Assembly: GCA_022736205.1 (NCBI GenBank)
Contig: DZAT01000012.1
Location: 1 to 39,079 of the forward strand
DNA: 39,079 nt
Source of the DNA: Thiomicrospira cyclica
GTDB lineage: Bacteria; Pseudomonadota; Gammaproteobacteria; Thiomicrospirales; Thiomicrospiraceae
Direction: 5' to 3'
Positions 1-9,384 of this stretch are shown piece by piece; the first letter of the stretch is position 1, and the number at the start of each line of letters is the position of its first letter. The translations under genes and the position numbers were made by a program. A model generated the notes under the pieces. That model worked only from the letters and a program-made list of their open reading frames with translations. It had not been told where the DNA came from and did no database searches.

Positions 1-25
1 GTAAGTCTCGTGAAGGTCATCACAG

Positions 26-55
26 AAAAAGCCCGTCAGTAATGACGGGCTTTTT
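26..55 (+). terminator. Rho-independent terminator upstream of rpsJ
   Basis: An 8-bp perfect stem (GCCCGTCA 31-38, loop GTAA, TGACGGGC 43-50) is flanked by five A and five T. It probably ends the preceding transcript (in this gene order usually the str operon, ending in tuf), whose coding end lies outside the window or in the first 25 bases. It separates that transcript from the S10 operon. Confidence 0.85.
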
Positions 56-83
56 GTTGCTAATTAATTCTTTTAGCTATTGT

Positions 84-112
84 TTGCATTTATATTGTCG
101 ATGTCTTATAAT
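84..112 (+). promoter_or_regulatory. S10 operon promoter (sigma70 type)
   Basis: TTGCAT (84-89), a 17-base spacer and a perfect TATAAT (107-112). Transcription would start near 119, leaving only about 50 nt before the rpsJ start codon. That is much shorter than the E. coli S10 leader, which carries the L4-responsive attenuator. Confidence 0.75.
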
Positions 113-167
113 GCTAAATTCCGCGATGCTCTATGGCATCATTTTATTTGTTCTTTGGAGAATTCAA

Positions 168-479
168 ATGGCAACTCAAAGCATTCGTATTCGCTTGAAA
201 GCCTTCGATCACCGTTTGATCGATCAAGCTGCTCGCGAAATCAGTGATACTGCCAAACGTTCTGGTGCTCAGGTTCGCGGTCCAATCCCGATGCCGAGCA
301 AAAAAGAGCGTTTTACTGTACTCGTTTCCCCGCACGTTAACAAAGATGCCCGTGATCAATACGAATTACGCACGCATAAACGTATGTTGGAAATCGTAGA
401 GCCAACAGAAAAGACCGTAGATTCATTAATGAAGCTTGATCTTGCTGCTGGTGTGGACGTGCAGATCGAACTGCGCTAA
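168..479 (+). CDS. rpsJ: 30S ribosomal protein S10
   Basis: S10 is a small-subunit head protein. As NusE it also pairs with NusB in transcription antitermination. The product is 103 residues, exactly the family length, starting [16 protein letters not shown] and keeping the [11 protein letters not shown] loop. The open frame extends upstream to 42, but that part overlaps the terminator and promoter. GGAG at 157-160 places the start at 168. It is the first gene of the S10 operon. Confidence 0.98.
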   Translation: MATQSIRIRLKAFDHRLIDQAAREISDTAKRSGAQVRGPIPMPSKKERFTVLVSPHVNKDARDQYELRTHKRMLEIVEPTEKTVDSLMKLDLAAGVDVQIELR

Positions 480-539
480 TCCATTTTAATGGGCTGTCAT
501 CAATTGTAATGACAACTGTAATAATACGAGGTTAAAACA

Positions 540-1178
540 ATGTGCCTTGGTTTAGTAGGTAAAAAACTCGGCATGACGCGTGTTTTTGATACAGCTGGTA
601 ACTCGACTCCGGTAACGGTCATCGAAGTTGAAGCAAATCGTATCGTGCGCTTTATGTCGGAAGAAACAGATGGTTATGTTTCTGTGCAAGTAACAACGGG
701 TTCTGTTAAAGCGAACCGTGTCAATAAGCCAGAAGCAGGTCATTTTGTAAAGCATAATGTTGAAGCTGGTCGTGGCTTGTGGGAATTCCGCCTAACGGCA
801 GAAGAAGCAGCTGCGCATCAAGAAGTTCAAGCATTCGATGTGACGCTCTTTAGCGAAGGTCAGATGGTTGATGTCACAGGAACGACCAAAGGTAAAGGTT
901 TCCAAGGTGGTGTTAAGCGTCACAACTTCCGCACTCAAGATATGACTCACGGTAACTCGCGTTCACACCGTGCGATTGGTTCGACTGGTCAAAACCAGAC
1001 GCCAGGTCGCGTGTTCAAGGGTAAGAAGATGCCAGGTCATATGGGTAGCGAGCAGCAAACTACGCTCAATCTGAAAGTCGTACGTGTTGACAATGAAGCC
1101 GGTCTTATTTTAGTAAGTGGCGCTGTGCCAGGTGCTAACGGTACTGACATCATTGTATCGCCAGCGGTTAAAGGCTAA
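540..1178 (+). CDS. rplC: 50S ribosomal protein L3
   Basis: L3 is a primary assembly protein of the large subunit whose loop reaches the peptidyl transferase centre. The 212-residue product begins [16 protein letters not shown]. It carries the conserved segment [17 protein letters not shown] around residues 148-164, where E. coli L3 is glutamine-methylated by PrmB. GAGG at 528-532 is the ribosome site. It lies 60 nt after rpsJ and 12 nt before rplD. Confidence 0.98.
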   Translation: MCLGLVGKKLGMTRVFDTAGNSTPVTVIEVEANRIVRFMSEETDGYVSVQVTTGSVKANRVNKPEAGHFVKHNVEAGRGLWEFRLTAEEAAAHQEVQAFDVTLFSEGQMVDVTGTTKGKGFQGGVKRHNFRTQDMTHGNSRSHRAIGSTGQNQTPGRVFKGKKMPGHMGSEQQTTLNLKVVRVDNEAGLILVSGAVPGANGTDIIVSPAVKG

Positions 1179-1190
1179 GGAAGGTAGTAC

Positions 1191-1811
1191 ATGGATATCA
1201 AACTCTTTGATGGCAAGACAGGCGCCGATGCAGGCACTGTGGTAGCTAACGACACCTTATTTGGTGCCGATTTCAATGAAGCTTTGGTGCATCAAGTGGT
1301 TGTTGCCTTTATGGCACGCGCTCGTTCAGGCACTAAAGCTCAAAAAACACGTGCCCAAGTGGTCGGTGGTAAAACAAAGCCATTCAATCAAAAAGGTACA
1401 GGTCGTGCTCGTACGGGTTCATCAGTCGGTCCTTTATGGGTTGGCGGTGGTCGCGCATTTGCAGCTTCTCCACGTAACTTTGATCAAAAAGTTAACAAAA
1501 AGATGTACCGCGCAGCAATGTGCAGCATTTTGGCAGAATTAAATCGTCAAGATCGTTTAATGATTGTGGATAACTTCACGCTAGAAACGCCTAAGACAAA
1601 AGAATTCGTTGCTAAGATGAAGTCTTTAGGTGTTAGCGATGCGTTAATCGTTACTGAAATGTTAGATGAGAACCTATACCTAGCTTCTCGTAACGTTTAC
1701 GCTGGTGGTGTGTGTGATGTTGATAGTATCGATCCAGTCAGTTTGATTGGTTACGGCAAAATCATCGTAACACGTGATGCACTCAAAGCAATTGAGGAGC
1801 GCCTAGCATGA
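1191..1811 (+). CDS. rplD: 50S ribosomal protein L4
   Basis: L4 lines the exit tunnel. In E. coli it also represses its own operon by attenuation and translational control. The 206-residue product has the basic, glycine-rich tunnel loop ([16 protein letters not shown], about residues 62-77). Its stop overlaps the rplW start by 4 nt (ATGA), so the two are translationally coupled. Whether L4 regulates this operon is doubtful, because the rpsJ leader looks too short to hold the E. coli structure. Confidence 0.98.
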   Translation: MDIKLFDGKTGADAGTVVANDTLFGADFNEALVHQVVVAFMARARSGTKAQKTRAQVVGGKTKPFNQKGTGRARTGSSVGPLWVGGGRAFAASPRNFDQKVNKKMYRAAMCSILAELNRQDRLMIVDNFTLETPKTKEFVAKMKSLGVSDALIVTEMLDENLYLASRNVYAGGVCDVDSIDPVSLIGYGKIIVTRDALKAIEERLA

Positions 1812-2101
1812 ACCAAGAAAAAATCTATACCATCCTGCGTGCGCCACGCATCTCTGAAAAGACTGCGCGTATGGCAGAGAACAGCAAGTATGTCTTCGAT
1901 GTAGACACAACTGCAACCAAGACTGAGATTAAAACAGCGGTTGAAGCCCTGTTTAATGTCACAGTCAATGCTGTTAACGTGATTAATATTGCGGGTAAAC
2001 GTAAAGTATTTAAGGGCCGTCCAGGTCGTCGTAATGCATTGCGTAAAGCCATTGTTAGTCTACAACCCGGTCAGCAGATCGAGTTGATGTCGGCAGAATA
2101 A
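1808..2101 (+). CDS. rplW: 50S ribosomal protein L23
   Basis: L23 sits at the tunnel exit and is the docking site for trigger factor and SRP. The 97-residue product keeps the RAPRISEKT motif with Glu17, equivalent to the E. coli docking glutamate, and the basic [19 protein letters not shown] extension. It starts inside the rplD stop codon (4-nt overlap). Confidence 0.98.
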   Translation: MNQEKIYTILRAPRISEKTARMAENSKYVFDVDTTATKTEIKTAVEALFNVTVNAVNVINIAGKRKVFKGRPGRRNALRKAIVSLQPGQQIELMSAE

Positions 2102-2115
2102 GGGCGGAAACAATC

Positions 2116-2949
2116 ATGGCAAAAATCGTCAAGAAAAAACCGACCTCACCTGGTCAACGTTTTGTGGTTCAAATTGTTGAACCTAATCTGTACAAGGGTG
2201 ATCCTGTAGCGTCTTTGGTTGAAAGCCTAAAGCGTAAAGGTGGTCGTAATAACAATGGTCATATCACGACTCGTCACCAAGGTGGTGGTCATAAGCGTAA
2301 TTACCGTATCGTTGACTTCAAGCGCGATAAGCTTGATATTCCAGCGACAGTTGAGCGCTTAGAGTATGACCCAAACCGTAGCGCACATTTGGCTTTGTTA
2401 AAGTATGCTGATGGTGAACGTCGTTATATTTTAGCGCCACGTGATATCGAAATGGGCGCAGTAATTGTATCTGCTAATATTGCAGATATCAAAGTTGGTA
2501 ACACCTTGCCGTTACGTAGTATTCCTGTGGGTACGATTGTGCATGCGATGGAAATGAAAGCTGGTAAAGGCGCGCAAATTGCTCGTTCTGCTGGTACTTC
2601 TATTCAAGTTGCTGGTCGCGATGGCGCGTTTGTGTTGGTGCGTTTGCGCTCTGGTGAGTTGCGTCGTGTTAACCCAGAATGTAAAGCGACAATCGGCGAA
2701 GTTGGCAACAAAGAACATAACTTGCGTAAGTTAGGTAAAGCTGGTGCTGCTCGTTGGCGCGGTATTCGTCCGACTGTTCGTGGTACTGCCATGAACCCTG
2801 TCGACCACCCACACGGTGGTGGTGAAGGTCGTACGTTTGGTAAGCATCCTGTGACTCCATGGGGCGTTCAGACCAAGGGTAAGAAGACACGTAAGAGCAA
2901 GCTTAACGATGCGTTTATTGTACGCAGTCGTCACCAAGCTAAGAAATAA
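2116..2949 (+). CDS. rplB: 50S ribosomal protein L2
   Basis: L2 is a core 23S-binding protein needed for subunit association and peptidyl transfer. The 277-residue product is near the usual length (273 in E. coli). It carries the highly conserved [14 protein letters not shown] segment, with His231 matching the functionally important E. coli His229. It lies 14 nt after rplW and 10 nt before rpsS. Confidence 0.98.
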   Translation: MAKIVKKKPTSPGQRFVVQIVEPNLYKGDPVASLVESLKRKGGRNNNGHITTRHQGGGHKRNYRIVDFKRDKLDIPATVERLEYDPNRSAHLALLKYADGERRYILAPRDIEMGAVIVSANIADIKVGNTLPLRSIPVGTIVHAMEMKAGKGAQIARSAGTSIQVAGRDGAFVLVRLRSGELRRVNPECKATIGEVGNKEHNLRKLGKAGAARWRGIRPTVRGTAMNPVDHPHGGGEGRTFGKHPVTPWGVQTKGKKTRKSKLNDAFIVRSRHQAKK

Positions 2950-2959
2950 GGATTGAGAC

Positions 2960-3235
2960 ATGCCACGTTCGATTAAAAAAGGTCCGTTCGTTGACCATCA
3001 CCTTTGGAAAAAGGTGCTCGAAGTTAAGGAGTCTGGTTCGAAAAAGCCGATCAAAACTTGGTCGCGCCGTTCCATGATTCTGCCAGAAATGGTGGGGATG
3101 ACGATTGCTGTTCATAACGGTAAAGAGCACATTCCTGTATATGTATCTGAAAACATGGTCGGTCACAAGTTTGGTGAGTTTTCACTAACGCGTACGTTCC
3201 GCGGACACGCGGCCGACAAGAAAGCGAAGAAGTAA
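2960..3235 (+). CDS. rpsS: 30S ribosomal protein S19
   Basis: S19 is a head protein of the small subunit that forms a complex with S13. The 91-residue product starts [15 protein letters not shown] and contains the family signature [25 protein letters not shown] lies just before the start. It sits in the usual S10-operon slot between rplB and rplV. Confidence 0.98.
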   Translation: MPRSIKKGPFVDHHLWKKVLEVKESGSKKPIKTWSRRSMILPEMVGMTIAVHNGKEHIPVYVSENMVGHKFGEFSLTRTFRGHAADKKAKK

Positions 3236-3245
3236 GGAGCAAACT

Positions 3246-3581
3246 ATGCAAGTAAGTGCAACGCATCGTTATGCCCGCATCTCTCCGCAGAAAGCGCGTT
3301 TGGTTGCGGATTTGATTCGCGGCAAGACAGCTGAAAATGCAGTTAACATGCTGGCGTTTTCTGACAAGAAAGCAGCAGACCTTTTCAAGAAGGTTCTGGA
3401 TTCTGCCATGGCTAACGCTGAAAATAACGAAGGCGCAGACATCGACACCTTAAAAATTGTTGAAGTCTATGTCGACGAAGGTCCCCGTATGAAGCGCATG
3501 AGCGCTCGTGCTAAGGGTCGTGGTAACCGCATTGTTAAGCGTTTAAGCCACATCACTGTTGTCGTCGGCGACAAGCGTTAA
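3246..3581 (+). CDS. rplV: 50S ribosomal protein L22
   Basis: L22 has a globular domain on the subunit surface and a long hairpin lining the exit tunnel near macrolide and nascent-chain contact sites. The 111-residue product has the conserved [17 protein letters not shown]-terminus and the hairpin tip region [22 protein letters not shown] sits before the start, 10 nt after rpsS. Confidence 0.98.
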   Translation: MQVSATHRYARISPQKARLVADLIRGKTAENAVNMLAFSDKKAADLFKKVLDSAMANAENNEGADIDTLKIVEVYVDEGPRMKRMSARAKGRGNRIVKRLSHITVVVGDKR

Positions 3582-3593
3582 GGGAGTTTAGCA

Positions 3594-4292
3594 ATGGGTC
3601 AGAAAGTCCATCCTAATGGCATTCGACTGGGTATCACTAAAGAGTGGAATTCGCGTTGGTATGCCAGTAGTAAAAATTTTGCCGATTTTGTTGTCGGTGA
3701 CTTCGAAGTTCGTACCTTCCTTAAAAAGAAGTTAATGGCGAACGGCGTTAGTAAAATTCATATCGACCGCGTCGCTAATGGTATGCGTATTACGTTACAT
3801 GCAGCACGTCCAGGCAATATCATTGGTCGCAAGGGCGAAGATATTGAAGCGTTACGCAAAGAAGTAACGGCTTTGGCCGGCGTTCCCGTATCGATCACGT
3901 TGGAAGAAGTGCGTAAGCCAGAACTCGATGCTCAATTAGTGGGTGAGTCAATCACACAACAATTAGAGAAGCGTGTTCAGTTCCGTCGTGCGATGAAGCG
4001 TGCGGTTACCAATGCGATGCGTGCTGGCGCGAAAGGTATCAAGATTATGGTCTCTGGCCGTTTGAATGGTGCTGAAATTGCGCGTACGGAATGGTATCGT
4101 GAAGGTCGTGTGCCTTTACATACATTCCGTGCGGATGTGGATTATGGGTTTGCAGAAGCTCTAACCACTTACGGTATTATCGGTGTTAAGGTTTGGATCT
4201 TCAAAGGCGAGATTTTAGGTAAATTACCTTTAGTTGAACGTCAAGCAGAAGCACCTAAGCAACGTCGTCCACGTGCGAACGCGGCAAAGTAA
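3594..4292 (+). CDS. rpsC: 30S ribosomal protein S3
   Basis: S3 lies at the mRNA entry of the 30S head and with S4 and S5 forms the mRNA helicase. The 232-residue product has an N-terminal domain starting [13 protein letters not shown] and a KH RNA-binding fold with GRKG at residues 78-81. The C-terminal domain contains [16 protein letters not shown] residues ([13 protein letters not shown]). The basic tail ends in RRPRANAAK. Confidence 0.98.
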   Translation: MGQKVHPNGIRLGITKEWNSRWYASSKNFADFVVGDFEVRTFLKKKLMANGVSKIHIDRVANGMRITLHAARPGNIIGRKGEDIEALRKEVTALAGVPVSITLEEVRKPELDAQLVGESITQQLEKRVQFRRAMKRAVTNAMRAGAKGIKIMVSGRLNGAEIARTEWYREGRVPLHTFRADVDYGFAEALTTYGIIGVKVWIFKGEILGKLPLVERQAEAPKQRRPRANAAK

Positions 4293-4304
4293 GGAGTAGC
4301 TTTT

Positions 4305-4718
4305 ATGTTATTACCTAAGCGTACGAAGTTTCGTAAGGTACAAAAAGGTCGCAACCGCGGCCTAGCGCAGACAGGCAGCTCGGTCAGCTTTGGCGAGTTT
4401 GGTCTTAAGTCTGTAGATCGTGGTAATCTCACCTCACGTCAAATTGAAGCGGCACGTCGTGCATTAACGCGTTCAGTGAAGCGTGGTGGTAAAATTTGGA
4501 TTCGCGTGTTCCCTGACAAGCCAATTACTCAAAAACCACTAGAAGTGCGTATGGGTAAAGGTAAGGGTAGCGTTGAGTATTGGGTCGCTCAGATTCAGCC
4601 AGGTAAAATCCTGTACGAAATTCAAGGTGTAAGCGAAGAAGCTGCACGTGAAGCTTTCGCACTGGCTTCTGCCAAGCTGCCTGTTAAGACCGTGTTTGTT
4701 AAACGTTCGGTGATGTAA
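4305..4718 (+). CDS. rplP: 50S ribosomal protein L16
   Basis: L16 organises the A-site region and binding of tRNA elbows on the 50S subunit. The 137-residue product begins [11 protein letters not shown]. It has the conserved [12 protein letters not shown] loop, where Arg82 corresponds to E. coli Arg81, hydroxylated by the RoxA oxygenase. One nucleotide separates its stop from the rpmC start. Confidence 0.98.
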   Translation: MLLPKRTKFRKVQKGRNRGLAQTGSSVSFGEFGLKSVDRGNLTSRQIEAARRALTRSVKRGGKIWIRVFPDKPITQKPLEVRMGKGKGSVEYWVAQIQPGKILYEIQGVSEEAAREAFALASAKLPVKTVFVKRSVM

Positions 4719-4719
4719 C

Positions 4720-4908
4720 ATGGACGCAATGCAAGATAAAACTATGGAACAGCTAAAAGAAGAGTTGTTGGCGCTGCGTAAGGAACAATTTAACCTACGC
4801 ATGCAATCTAAAATGGGTCAGGTACGCGATACCTCATTGCAGCGCAAAGTGCGTCGCAATATTGCTCGCGTTAAGACTGTTATGACTCAGAAAGGGGTAG
4901 CAGTATGA
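4720..4908 (+). CDS. rpmC: 50S ribosomal protein L29
   Basis: L29 is a small helical protein beside L23 at the tunnel exit. The 62-residue product is a helical hairpin with the signature LRKEQFNLRMQ (residues 19-29). The first residues (MDAMQDK) differ from the usual MKAKELR opening. The start is one base after the rplP stop and its own stop overlaps the rpsQ start by 4 nt, so translational coupling is likely on both sides. Confidence 0.95.
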   Translation: MDAMQDKTMEQLKEELLALRKEQFNLRMQSKMGQVRDTSLQRKVRRNIARVKTVMTQKGVAV

Positions 4909-5165
4909 GCGTAGGCACTAAGCGTACCCTGCAGGGTGTTGTCGTCAGTGCACAAAAAACGCCGCAAACGATTGTGGTGACAGTTGTGCGTTCTGTTCGT
5001 CATCCCCTGTATAACAAGGTTATGAAAAAGACAGATAAGTACATGGCTCACGATGCGGACAATGCGTGCCGTATTGGTGATACAGTGACGATCTCTGAAA
5101 CAAAGCCAATTTCTAAGCGTAAAGCTTGGGCGTTGGTGAGTATTGACGAACGCGCTGAAGACTGA
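4905..5165 (+). CDS. rpsQ: 30S ribosomal protein S17
   Basis: S17 is an OB-fold primary binder of 16S rRNA. The 86-residue product has the core motif TLQGVVVSAQKTPQTIVV and the C-terminal ISETKPISKRKAWALV. It closes the S10 block: a 114-nt gap follows before rplN. Its last codons contain the next promoter (5143-5171). Confidence 0.98.
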   Translation: MSVGTKRTLQGVVVSAQKTPQTIVVTVVRSVRHPLYNKVMKKTDKYMAHDADNACRIGDTVTISETKPISKRKAWALVSIDERAED

Positions 5166-5171
5166 TATACT
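5143..5171 (+). promoter_or_regulatory. spc operon promoter, embedded in the 3' end of rpsQ
   Basis: TTGACG (5143-5148), a 17-base spacer and TATACT (5166-5171). TG at 5163-5164 makes it an extended -10. It is one of the best promoter matches in the window. The -35 lies in rpsQ codons and the -10 overlaps the stop region. The predicted start near 5178 gives a leader of about 100 nt before rplN. Confidence 0.7.
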
Positions 5172-5193
5172 TATCAAAATTTGGTTGAATTAC

Positions 5194-5250
5194 ACCGTCT
5201 TTTAGACTAAGTCGCTTGCGAAACTGGTCAGAAAGACGGTTGTTTTGTTG
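5194..5250 (+). promoter_or_regulatory. Long-loop hairpin in the rplN leader, attenuator-like
   Basis: ACCGTCTTT (5194-5202) pairs perfectly with AAAGACGGT (5232-5240) across a 29-nt loop. A T-rich run (TGTTTTGTTG) follows. It sits between the spc promoter and rplN. It could terminate part of the S10 readthrough or attenuate the spc transcript. The loop is long for a strong intrinsic terminator. Confidence 0.45.
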
Positions 5251-5279
5251 TTATTGATTTTTTCTATTGGGGTGCTGCA

Positions 5280-5648
5280 ATGATTCAGATGCAGACGATT
5301 CTCGAAGTGGCGGACAATTCTGGCGCCAAACGAGTCATGTGTATCAAAGTCCTTGGTGGTTCTAAGCGTCGCTATGCTGGCGTGGGTGATCTCATTAAGG
5401 TCAGCGTTAAAGACGCTGCGCCACGTGGTAAGGTAAAGAAAGGTGACGTGTACACTGCTGTTGTGGTTCGTACCGCACAAGCGTTACGCCGTCCAGATGG
5501 CAGTGCCATTCGTTTCGACGACAACGCTGCTGTTATCCTGAATAACAAACAGGAGCCAATCGGCACCCGTATCTTTGGACCAGTGACACGCGAACTTCGT
5601 GGCGATAAGTTTATGAAGATCGTGTCTTTGGCGCCAGAAGTGCTGTAA
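5280..5648 (+). CDS. rplN: 50S ribosomal protein L14
   Basis: L14 lies at the intersubunit interface and is the landing site of the silencing factor RsfS. The 122-residue product has the canonical start [17 protein letters not shown] and the [16 protein letters not shown] segment. It is the first gene of the spc block, preceded by GGGGTG at 5269-5274. Confidence 0.98.
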   Translation: MIQMQTILEVADNSGAKRVMCIKVLGGSKRRYAGVGDLIKVSVKDAAPRGKVKKGDVYTAVVVRTAQALRRPDGSAIRFDDNAAVILNNKQEPIGTRIFGPVTRELRGDKFMKIVSLAPEVL

Positions 5649-5662
5649 GGAGCATTTAAGTT

Positions 5663-5974
5663 ATGAACCGTATTCGCAAAGGCGATGAAGTTATCGTAAT
5701 CACAGGTGGTGATAAGGGTAAGCGCGGCAATGTCGTTGCTATTCTTAAAAATGACCGCTTGGTGGTTGAAGGTGTCAATATCCGCAAGAAACACGTAAAA
5801 GCAAATCCAGCTGCAGGTGTTGAAGGTGGCATTATTGCAAAAGAAGCGACCATTCATGCTTCTAACGTTGCGCTCTATAATACAGAAACACAAAAAGCTG
5901 ACCGTATCGGTTACAAATTTGTGGATGATAAAAAAGTGCGTTTTTTCAAGTCGACCGGCAAGGTCGTTGACTGA
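5663..5974 (+). CDS. rplX: 50S ribosomal protein L24
   Basis: L24 is an assembly initiator for the large subunit. The 103-residue product starts [22 protein letters not shown], a KOW motif at residues 4-30, followed by the [11 protein letters not shown] segment. It is 14 nt after rplN and 14 nt before rplE. In E. coli the repressor S8 binds near this rplX-rplE junction; I did not identify that structure here. Confidence 0.98.
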   Translation: MNRIRKGDEVIVITGGDKGKRGNVVAILKNDRLVVEGVNIRKKHVKANPAAGVEGGIIAKEATIHASNVALYNTETQKADRIGYKFVDDKKVRFFKSTGKVVD

Positions 5975-5988
5975 TTGCGGGTGGATAG

Positions 5989-6528
5989 ATGTCACGTTTA
6001 AAAGAGTTTTACCGCAAAGACGTTGTAGCAGCATTGCAAGCGCAATTCGGCTATAAGTCGGTCATGCAGGTGCCACGTTTAACCAAGATTTCCCTAAATA
6101 TGGGTGTTGGTGAAGCGTTGGCGGATAAGAAAGTCTTGGTTAGCGCCATGGCTGATATGGAAAAAATTGCAGGTCAAAAACCTGTGCAGACTTTAGCGCG
6201 TAAGTCAGTTGCTGGCTTTAAAGTGCGTGAAGGTTGGCCAATTGGTTGTAAAGTAACGTTACGCGGTGCTCATATGTATGAGTTTTTAGATCGCTTAGTT
6301 AACGTTGCATTGCCACGTGTACGTGACTTCCGCGGCTTGGATGCCAAAGGTTTTGACGGCATGGGTAATTACAATTTTGGTATTCGTGAGCAGATCATTT
6401 TCCCAGAAATCGAATTCGAGAAAGTGGATGCGATGCGTGGTATGAATATTACTATCGCTACGACTGCAAAAACTAACGATGAAGGTCGCGCATTATTGGC
6501 GGCATTCAATTTCCCGTTCAAGAAGTAA
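5989..6528 (+). CDS. rplE: 50S ribosomal protein L5
   Basis: L5 binds 5S rRNA and contacts the 30S head and P-site tRNA. The 179-residue product matches the family length. It contains [13 protein letters not shown], the [16 protein letters not shown] segment and the C-terminal [20 protein letters not shown]. Confidence 0.98.
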   Translation: MSRLKEFYRKDVVAALQAQFGYKSVMQVPRLTKISLNMGVGEALADKKVLVSAMADMEKIAGQKPVQTLARKSVAGFKVREGWPIGCKVTLRGAHMYEFLDRLVNVALPRVRDFRGLDAKGFDGMGNYNFGIREQIIFPEIEFEKVDAMRGMNITIATTAKTNDEGRALLAAFNFPFKK

Positions 6529-6536
6529 GGTGAGTT

Positions 6537-6842
6537 ATGGCTAAAGTTTCCATGATTATGCGTGATAAAAAGCGCACCGAGCTGGTTGGTCGTTACAAAG
6601 CGAAACGTGATGATTTACGTGCGAAAAGCCGTGATGAGTCATTAAGCTTTGAAGAGCGTATGGCTGCTGTCGATGCATTGAATAAAATGCCTCGTGATTC
6701 AGCGCCTATTCGTCAACAGCGTCGTTGCCGCTTGACGGGTCGCCCTCATGGCGTATACCGCAAGTTCGGTCTAAGCCGTATTAAATTACGTGAGCTAACC
6801 ATGCGCGGGGAAATTCCTGGTTTGCGCAAGGCAAGCTGGTAA
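6537..6842 (+). CDS. rpsN: 30S ribosomal protein S14, zinc-independent form
   Basis: S14 is a small-subunit head protein near S3 and S10. The 101-residue length and the lack of a CxxC pair identify the zinc-independent (C-minus) type. The conserved C-terminal half reads [20 protein letters not shown]. It lies 8 nt after rplE. Confidence 0.98.
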   Translation: MAKVSMIMRDKKRTELVGRYKAKRDDLRAKSRDESLSFEERMAAVDALNKMPRDSAPIRQQRRCRLTGRPHGVYRKFGLSRIKLRELTMRGEIPGLRKASW

Positions 6843-6866
6843 GCATTTCTAGAAGGATCATTGACC

Positions 6867-7262
6867 ATGAGTATGTCTGACCCTATTGGTGATATGTTGG
6901 TTCGCATTTCGAATGCGCAACGTGCTACACACCGTATGGTACAAATGCCATCTTCTAAAATGAAGAAGGCAATTGCTACAGTGCTCAAGAATGAAGGTTA
7001 TATTGCTGACTTCGCTGAAACCAGCGAAGGTGCTTTATCTACTCTCAAGATTGAGTTGAAGTATTTTCAAGGCAAGCCTGTAATCGAAGCTGTCAAGCGC
7101 GTTAGCCGTCCAGGTTTACGTGTGTACAAGGGCAAGGATGAATTGCCTAAGGTGATGGGCGGTTTAGGTATTGCTGTTGTATCCACATCTCGCGGTATTA
7201 TGACCGACAGCCAAGCACGCAATGCGGGCATGGGTGGCGAAGTTATCTGTACTGTTGCCTAA
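6867..7262 (+). CDS. rpsH: 30S ribosomal protein S8
   Basis: S8 is a central-domain assembly protein. In E. coli it is the translational repressor of the spc operon. The 131-residue product begins [14 protein letters not shown], matching E. coli MSMQDPIADML. The frame is open from a TTG at 6861, but AGAAGGA at 6851-6857 spaces correctly for the ATG at 6867. The conserved [17 protein letters not shown] segment is present. Confidence 0.97.
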   Translation: MSMSDPIGDMLVRISNAQRATHRMVQMPSSKMKKAIATVLKNEGYIADFAETSEGALSTLKIELKYFQGKPVIEAVKRVSRPGLRVYKGKDELPKVMGGLGIAVVSTSRGIMTDSQARNAGMGGEVICTVA

Positions 7263-7273
7263 GGAGTTGTGCG

Positions 7274-7807
7274 ATGTCTCGTATTGCTAAAAAGCCTGTT
7301 GCTCTTATTAAGGGTGTAGAGGTAAGTGTTGCGGATGGTATGGTGAGCGTTAAAGGTACTAAAGGTACTTTGTCGCGCAGCATTCACCCGTTAGTTACTG
7401 TATCGGTGACCGATTCTGAAGTGGTTGTTAATGTTGCGAGTGAAACCGCTGTCGCTTGGACTCAAGCTGGCACGATGCGCGCCAACATTGCGAACATGGT
7501 TCAGGGTGTCAGCGCTGGATTTGAGCGTAAGTTATTGTTGGTTGGTGTTGGTTACCGTGCTGCTGTGCAAGGTAATGCTGTCAACCTAACATTAGGCTTC
7601 TCTCATCCTGTCGTGCATCAGTTGCCTGCTGGTATTACAGCAGAAACCCCAACACAAACTGAAATTCTGTTGAAAGGAATTAACAAAGAAATGTTGGGTC
7701 AAGTTGCGGCTGAAATTCGTGGTTACCGTCCACCAGAGCCTTATAAAGGCAAGGGTGTTAAGTATTCTGACGAAGTTATCGTTCGCAAAGAAGTGAAGAA
7801 GAAGTAA
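7274..7807 (+). CDS. rplF: 50S ribosomal protein L6
   Basis: L6 lies near the sarcin-ricin loop and factor-binding site. The 177-residue product has two repeated folds and the C-terminal signature [18 protein letters not shown] (about residues 150-167). It starts [17 protein letters not shown]. It is 11 nt after rpsH and 10 nt before rplR. Confidence 0.98.
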   Translation: MSRIAKKPVALIKGVEVSVADGMVSVKGTKGTLSRSIHPLVTVSVTDSEVVVNVASETAVAWTQAGTMRANIANMVQGVSAGFERKLLLVGVGYRAAVQGNAVNLTLGFSHPVVHQLPAGITAETPTQTEILLKGINKEMLGQVAAEIRGYRPPEPYKGKGVKYSDEVIVRKEVKKK

Positions 7808-7817
7808 GGATTAAGAC

Positions 7818-8171
7818 ATGGATAAGAAAACCAGTCGTCTGCGTCGTGCTCTACGCACACGCATGAAAATCCGCGAACTGCGTATGCCACGTTTGTGCAT
7901 CATGCGTACGCCACGTCACATGTACGCTCAGCTAATTGCAGCTGATGGCGCAACGGTGATTGCTGCTTGCTCGACTGTCGAGAAAGCTATGGCGTCTGAA
8001 TTGAAGTACACGGGTAATGTGGATGCGGCTGTCGCTGTTGGTAAAACAATTGCTGAGCGTGCTAAAGCTGCTGGTATCGAAGCAGTCGCATTTGATCGCT
8101 CCGGTTTCCTGTATCACGGTCGTGTTAAGGCGTTAGCTGATGCTGCTCGTGAAGCCGGTCTCAAGTTCTAA
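7818..8171 (+). CDS. rplR: 50S ribosomal protein L18
   Basis: L18 with L5 and L25 binds 5S rRNA in the central protuberance. The 117-residue product matches the E. coli length. It has the arginine-rich N-terminus ([17 protein letters not shown]) and the conserved end [20 protein letters not shown]. It lies 11 nt before rpsE. Confidence 0.98.
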   Translation: MDKKTSRLRRALRTRMKIRELRMPRLCIMRTPRHMYAQLIAADGATVIAACSTVEKAMASELKYTGNVDAAVAVGKTIAERAKAAGIEAVAFDRSGFLYHGRVKALADAAREAGLKF

Positions 8172-8182
8172 GGATAGACAAG

Positions 8183-8701
8183 ATGAGCGTCGAAATTGAA
8201 GACAAAAATGATCAGCAGCGTGATGCGCTGATCGAAAAGCTGGTGTCGATTCGCCGTGTAACCAAAGTTGTTAAGGGTGGTCGAGTTATGACTTTCTCTG
8301 CATTAACAGTTGTTGGTGACGGTAATGGTCGCGTTGGTTTTGGTACGGGTAAAGCACGTGAAGTGCCAGTTGCAATCAAAAAAGCAATGGATCGCGCTAA
8401 GCAGACCATGCGTGATATTCCATTGAGCAATGGTACGATTGTGCATCCAACCATCGCTGAATTTGGTGCTACTAAGATTACATTGATTCCTGCGTCTGAA
8501 GGTACTGGTGTTATTGCTGGTGGTGCGATGCGTGCGGTAATGGAAGCTGCTGGTGTACACAACCTGATGTCTAAGATCACAGGTTCGCGTAACGACGGTA
8601 ACGTAGTTCGTGCTGCAGTGAAAGGTTTAACTGAAATGCATACTGTTGATAGCATTGCTGCAAAGCGTGGTAAGACAGTTGCTGAGATTTTGGGGAACTA
8701 A
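8183..8701 (+). CDS. rpsE: 30S ribosomal protein S5
   Basis: S5 acts in decoding accuracy and the mRNA-entry helicase. The 172-residue product has the dsRBD-like N-domain with [20 protein letters not shown] and the [18 protein letters not shown] loop, where ram and spectinomycin-resistance mutations occur in other species. The stop is 2 nt before the rpmD start. Confidence 0.98.
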   Translation: MSVEIEDKNDQQRDALIEKLVSIRRVTKVVKGGRVMTFSALTVVGDGNGRVGFGTGKAREVPVAIKKAMDRAKQTMRDIPLSNGTIVHPTIAEFGATKITLIPASEGTGVIAGGAMRAVMEAAGVHNLMSKITGSRNDGNVVRAAVKGLTEMHTVDSIAAKRGKTVAEILGN

Positions 8702-8703
8702 TC

Positions 8704-8886
8704 ATGGCACAAGTAAAAGTAACATTGGTAAAAAGCCCAATTGGTCGCAAGCCTAACCACCGTGAAACGGTTAAGGGTCTGGGTTTGCGTAAAATGAATT
8801 CTTCTCGCGTATTGGTGGATACACCAGAAGTGCGTGGTATGATTCGTTCAATTGGCTATATGCTGAAAGTGGAAGAGGTGGCTTAA
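8704..8886 (+). CDS. rpmD: 50S ribosomal protein L30
   Basis: L30 is a small large-subunit protein absent from some lineages. The 60-residue product has the typical core [20 protein letters not shown] and the end [16 protein letters not shown]. Its stop codon overlaps the first possible rplO start, consistent with tight coupling in the spc operon. Confidence 0.97.
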   Translation: MAQVKVTLVKSPIGRKPNHRETVKGLGLRKMNSSRVLVDTPEVRGMIRSIGYMLKVEEVA

Positions 8887-8888
8887 TG

Positions 8889-9383
8889 ATGCGTCTTAAT
8901 GATCTTGCACCTGAAATTGGTGCGAAAAAGGCCCCTAAGCGTCTCGGTCGTGGTATCGGCTCAAACCTAGGTAAAACCTCTGGTAAGGGTCATAAAGGTC
9001 AGAAGTCACGTTCAGGCGGCTACCATAAAGTTGGTTTCGAAGGCGGTCAGATGCCATTGCAGCGTCGTATGCCGAAAGTTGGTTTCACATCATTGAAAGG
9101 GTTGAAGGCAACAGATATTCGTCTTGATGCTTTAAATCATATTGAAGGCGAGACAATTGATGTGGCTACTTTAAAAGCAGCTGGTGTTATTGCAGGTAAG
9201 TTTGATTTCGTTAAGGTTGTTGCAAGTGGTTCTATCACGAAAGCAGTAACGTTAGTGGGCATCAAAGCAACGGCAGCAGCGACAGCAGCGATTGAAGCGG
9301 CTGGCGGTAAACTTCTTGACGCGAAGAGCACAAAGATTAAAGAGTCTGTAAAGCGTGCGGCAAGAAAGGCAAAAGTAGCCTAA
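8889..9383 (+). CDS. rplO: 50S ribosomal protein L15 with a longer C-terminus
   Basis: L15 is a late-assembly protein bridging 23S domains. The N-terminal half is canonical ([50 protein letters not shown]). ATG codons occur at 8886 and 8889; the second gives the usual MRLN start and 164 residues. E. coli L15 has 144 and ends shortly after the AAGGK motif. Here about 20 extra residues rich in Lys, Ala and Ser follow. Confidence 0.96.
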   Translation: MRLNDLAPEIGAKKAPKRLGRGIGSNLGKTSGKGHKGQKSRSGGYHKVGFEGGQMPLQRRMPKVGFTSLKGLKATDIRLDALNHIEGETIDVATLKAAGVIAGKFDFVKVVASGSITKAVTLVGIKATAAATAAIEAAGGKLLDAKSTKIKESVKRAARKAKVA

Positions 9384-9384
9384 T

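Noticed and set aside
5372..6034. 220-codon leftward frame across rplN, rplX and rplE
   Set aside because: Entirely antisense to three well-conserved ribosomal genes with no family resemblance.
8212..8655. 147-codon leftward frame inside rpsE
   Set aside because: Antisense shadow of a conserved ribosomal gene.
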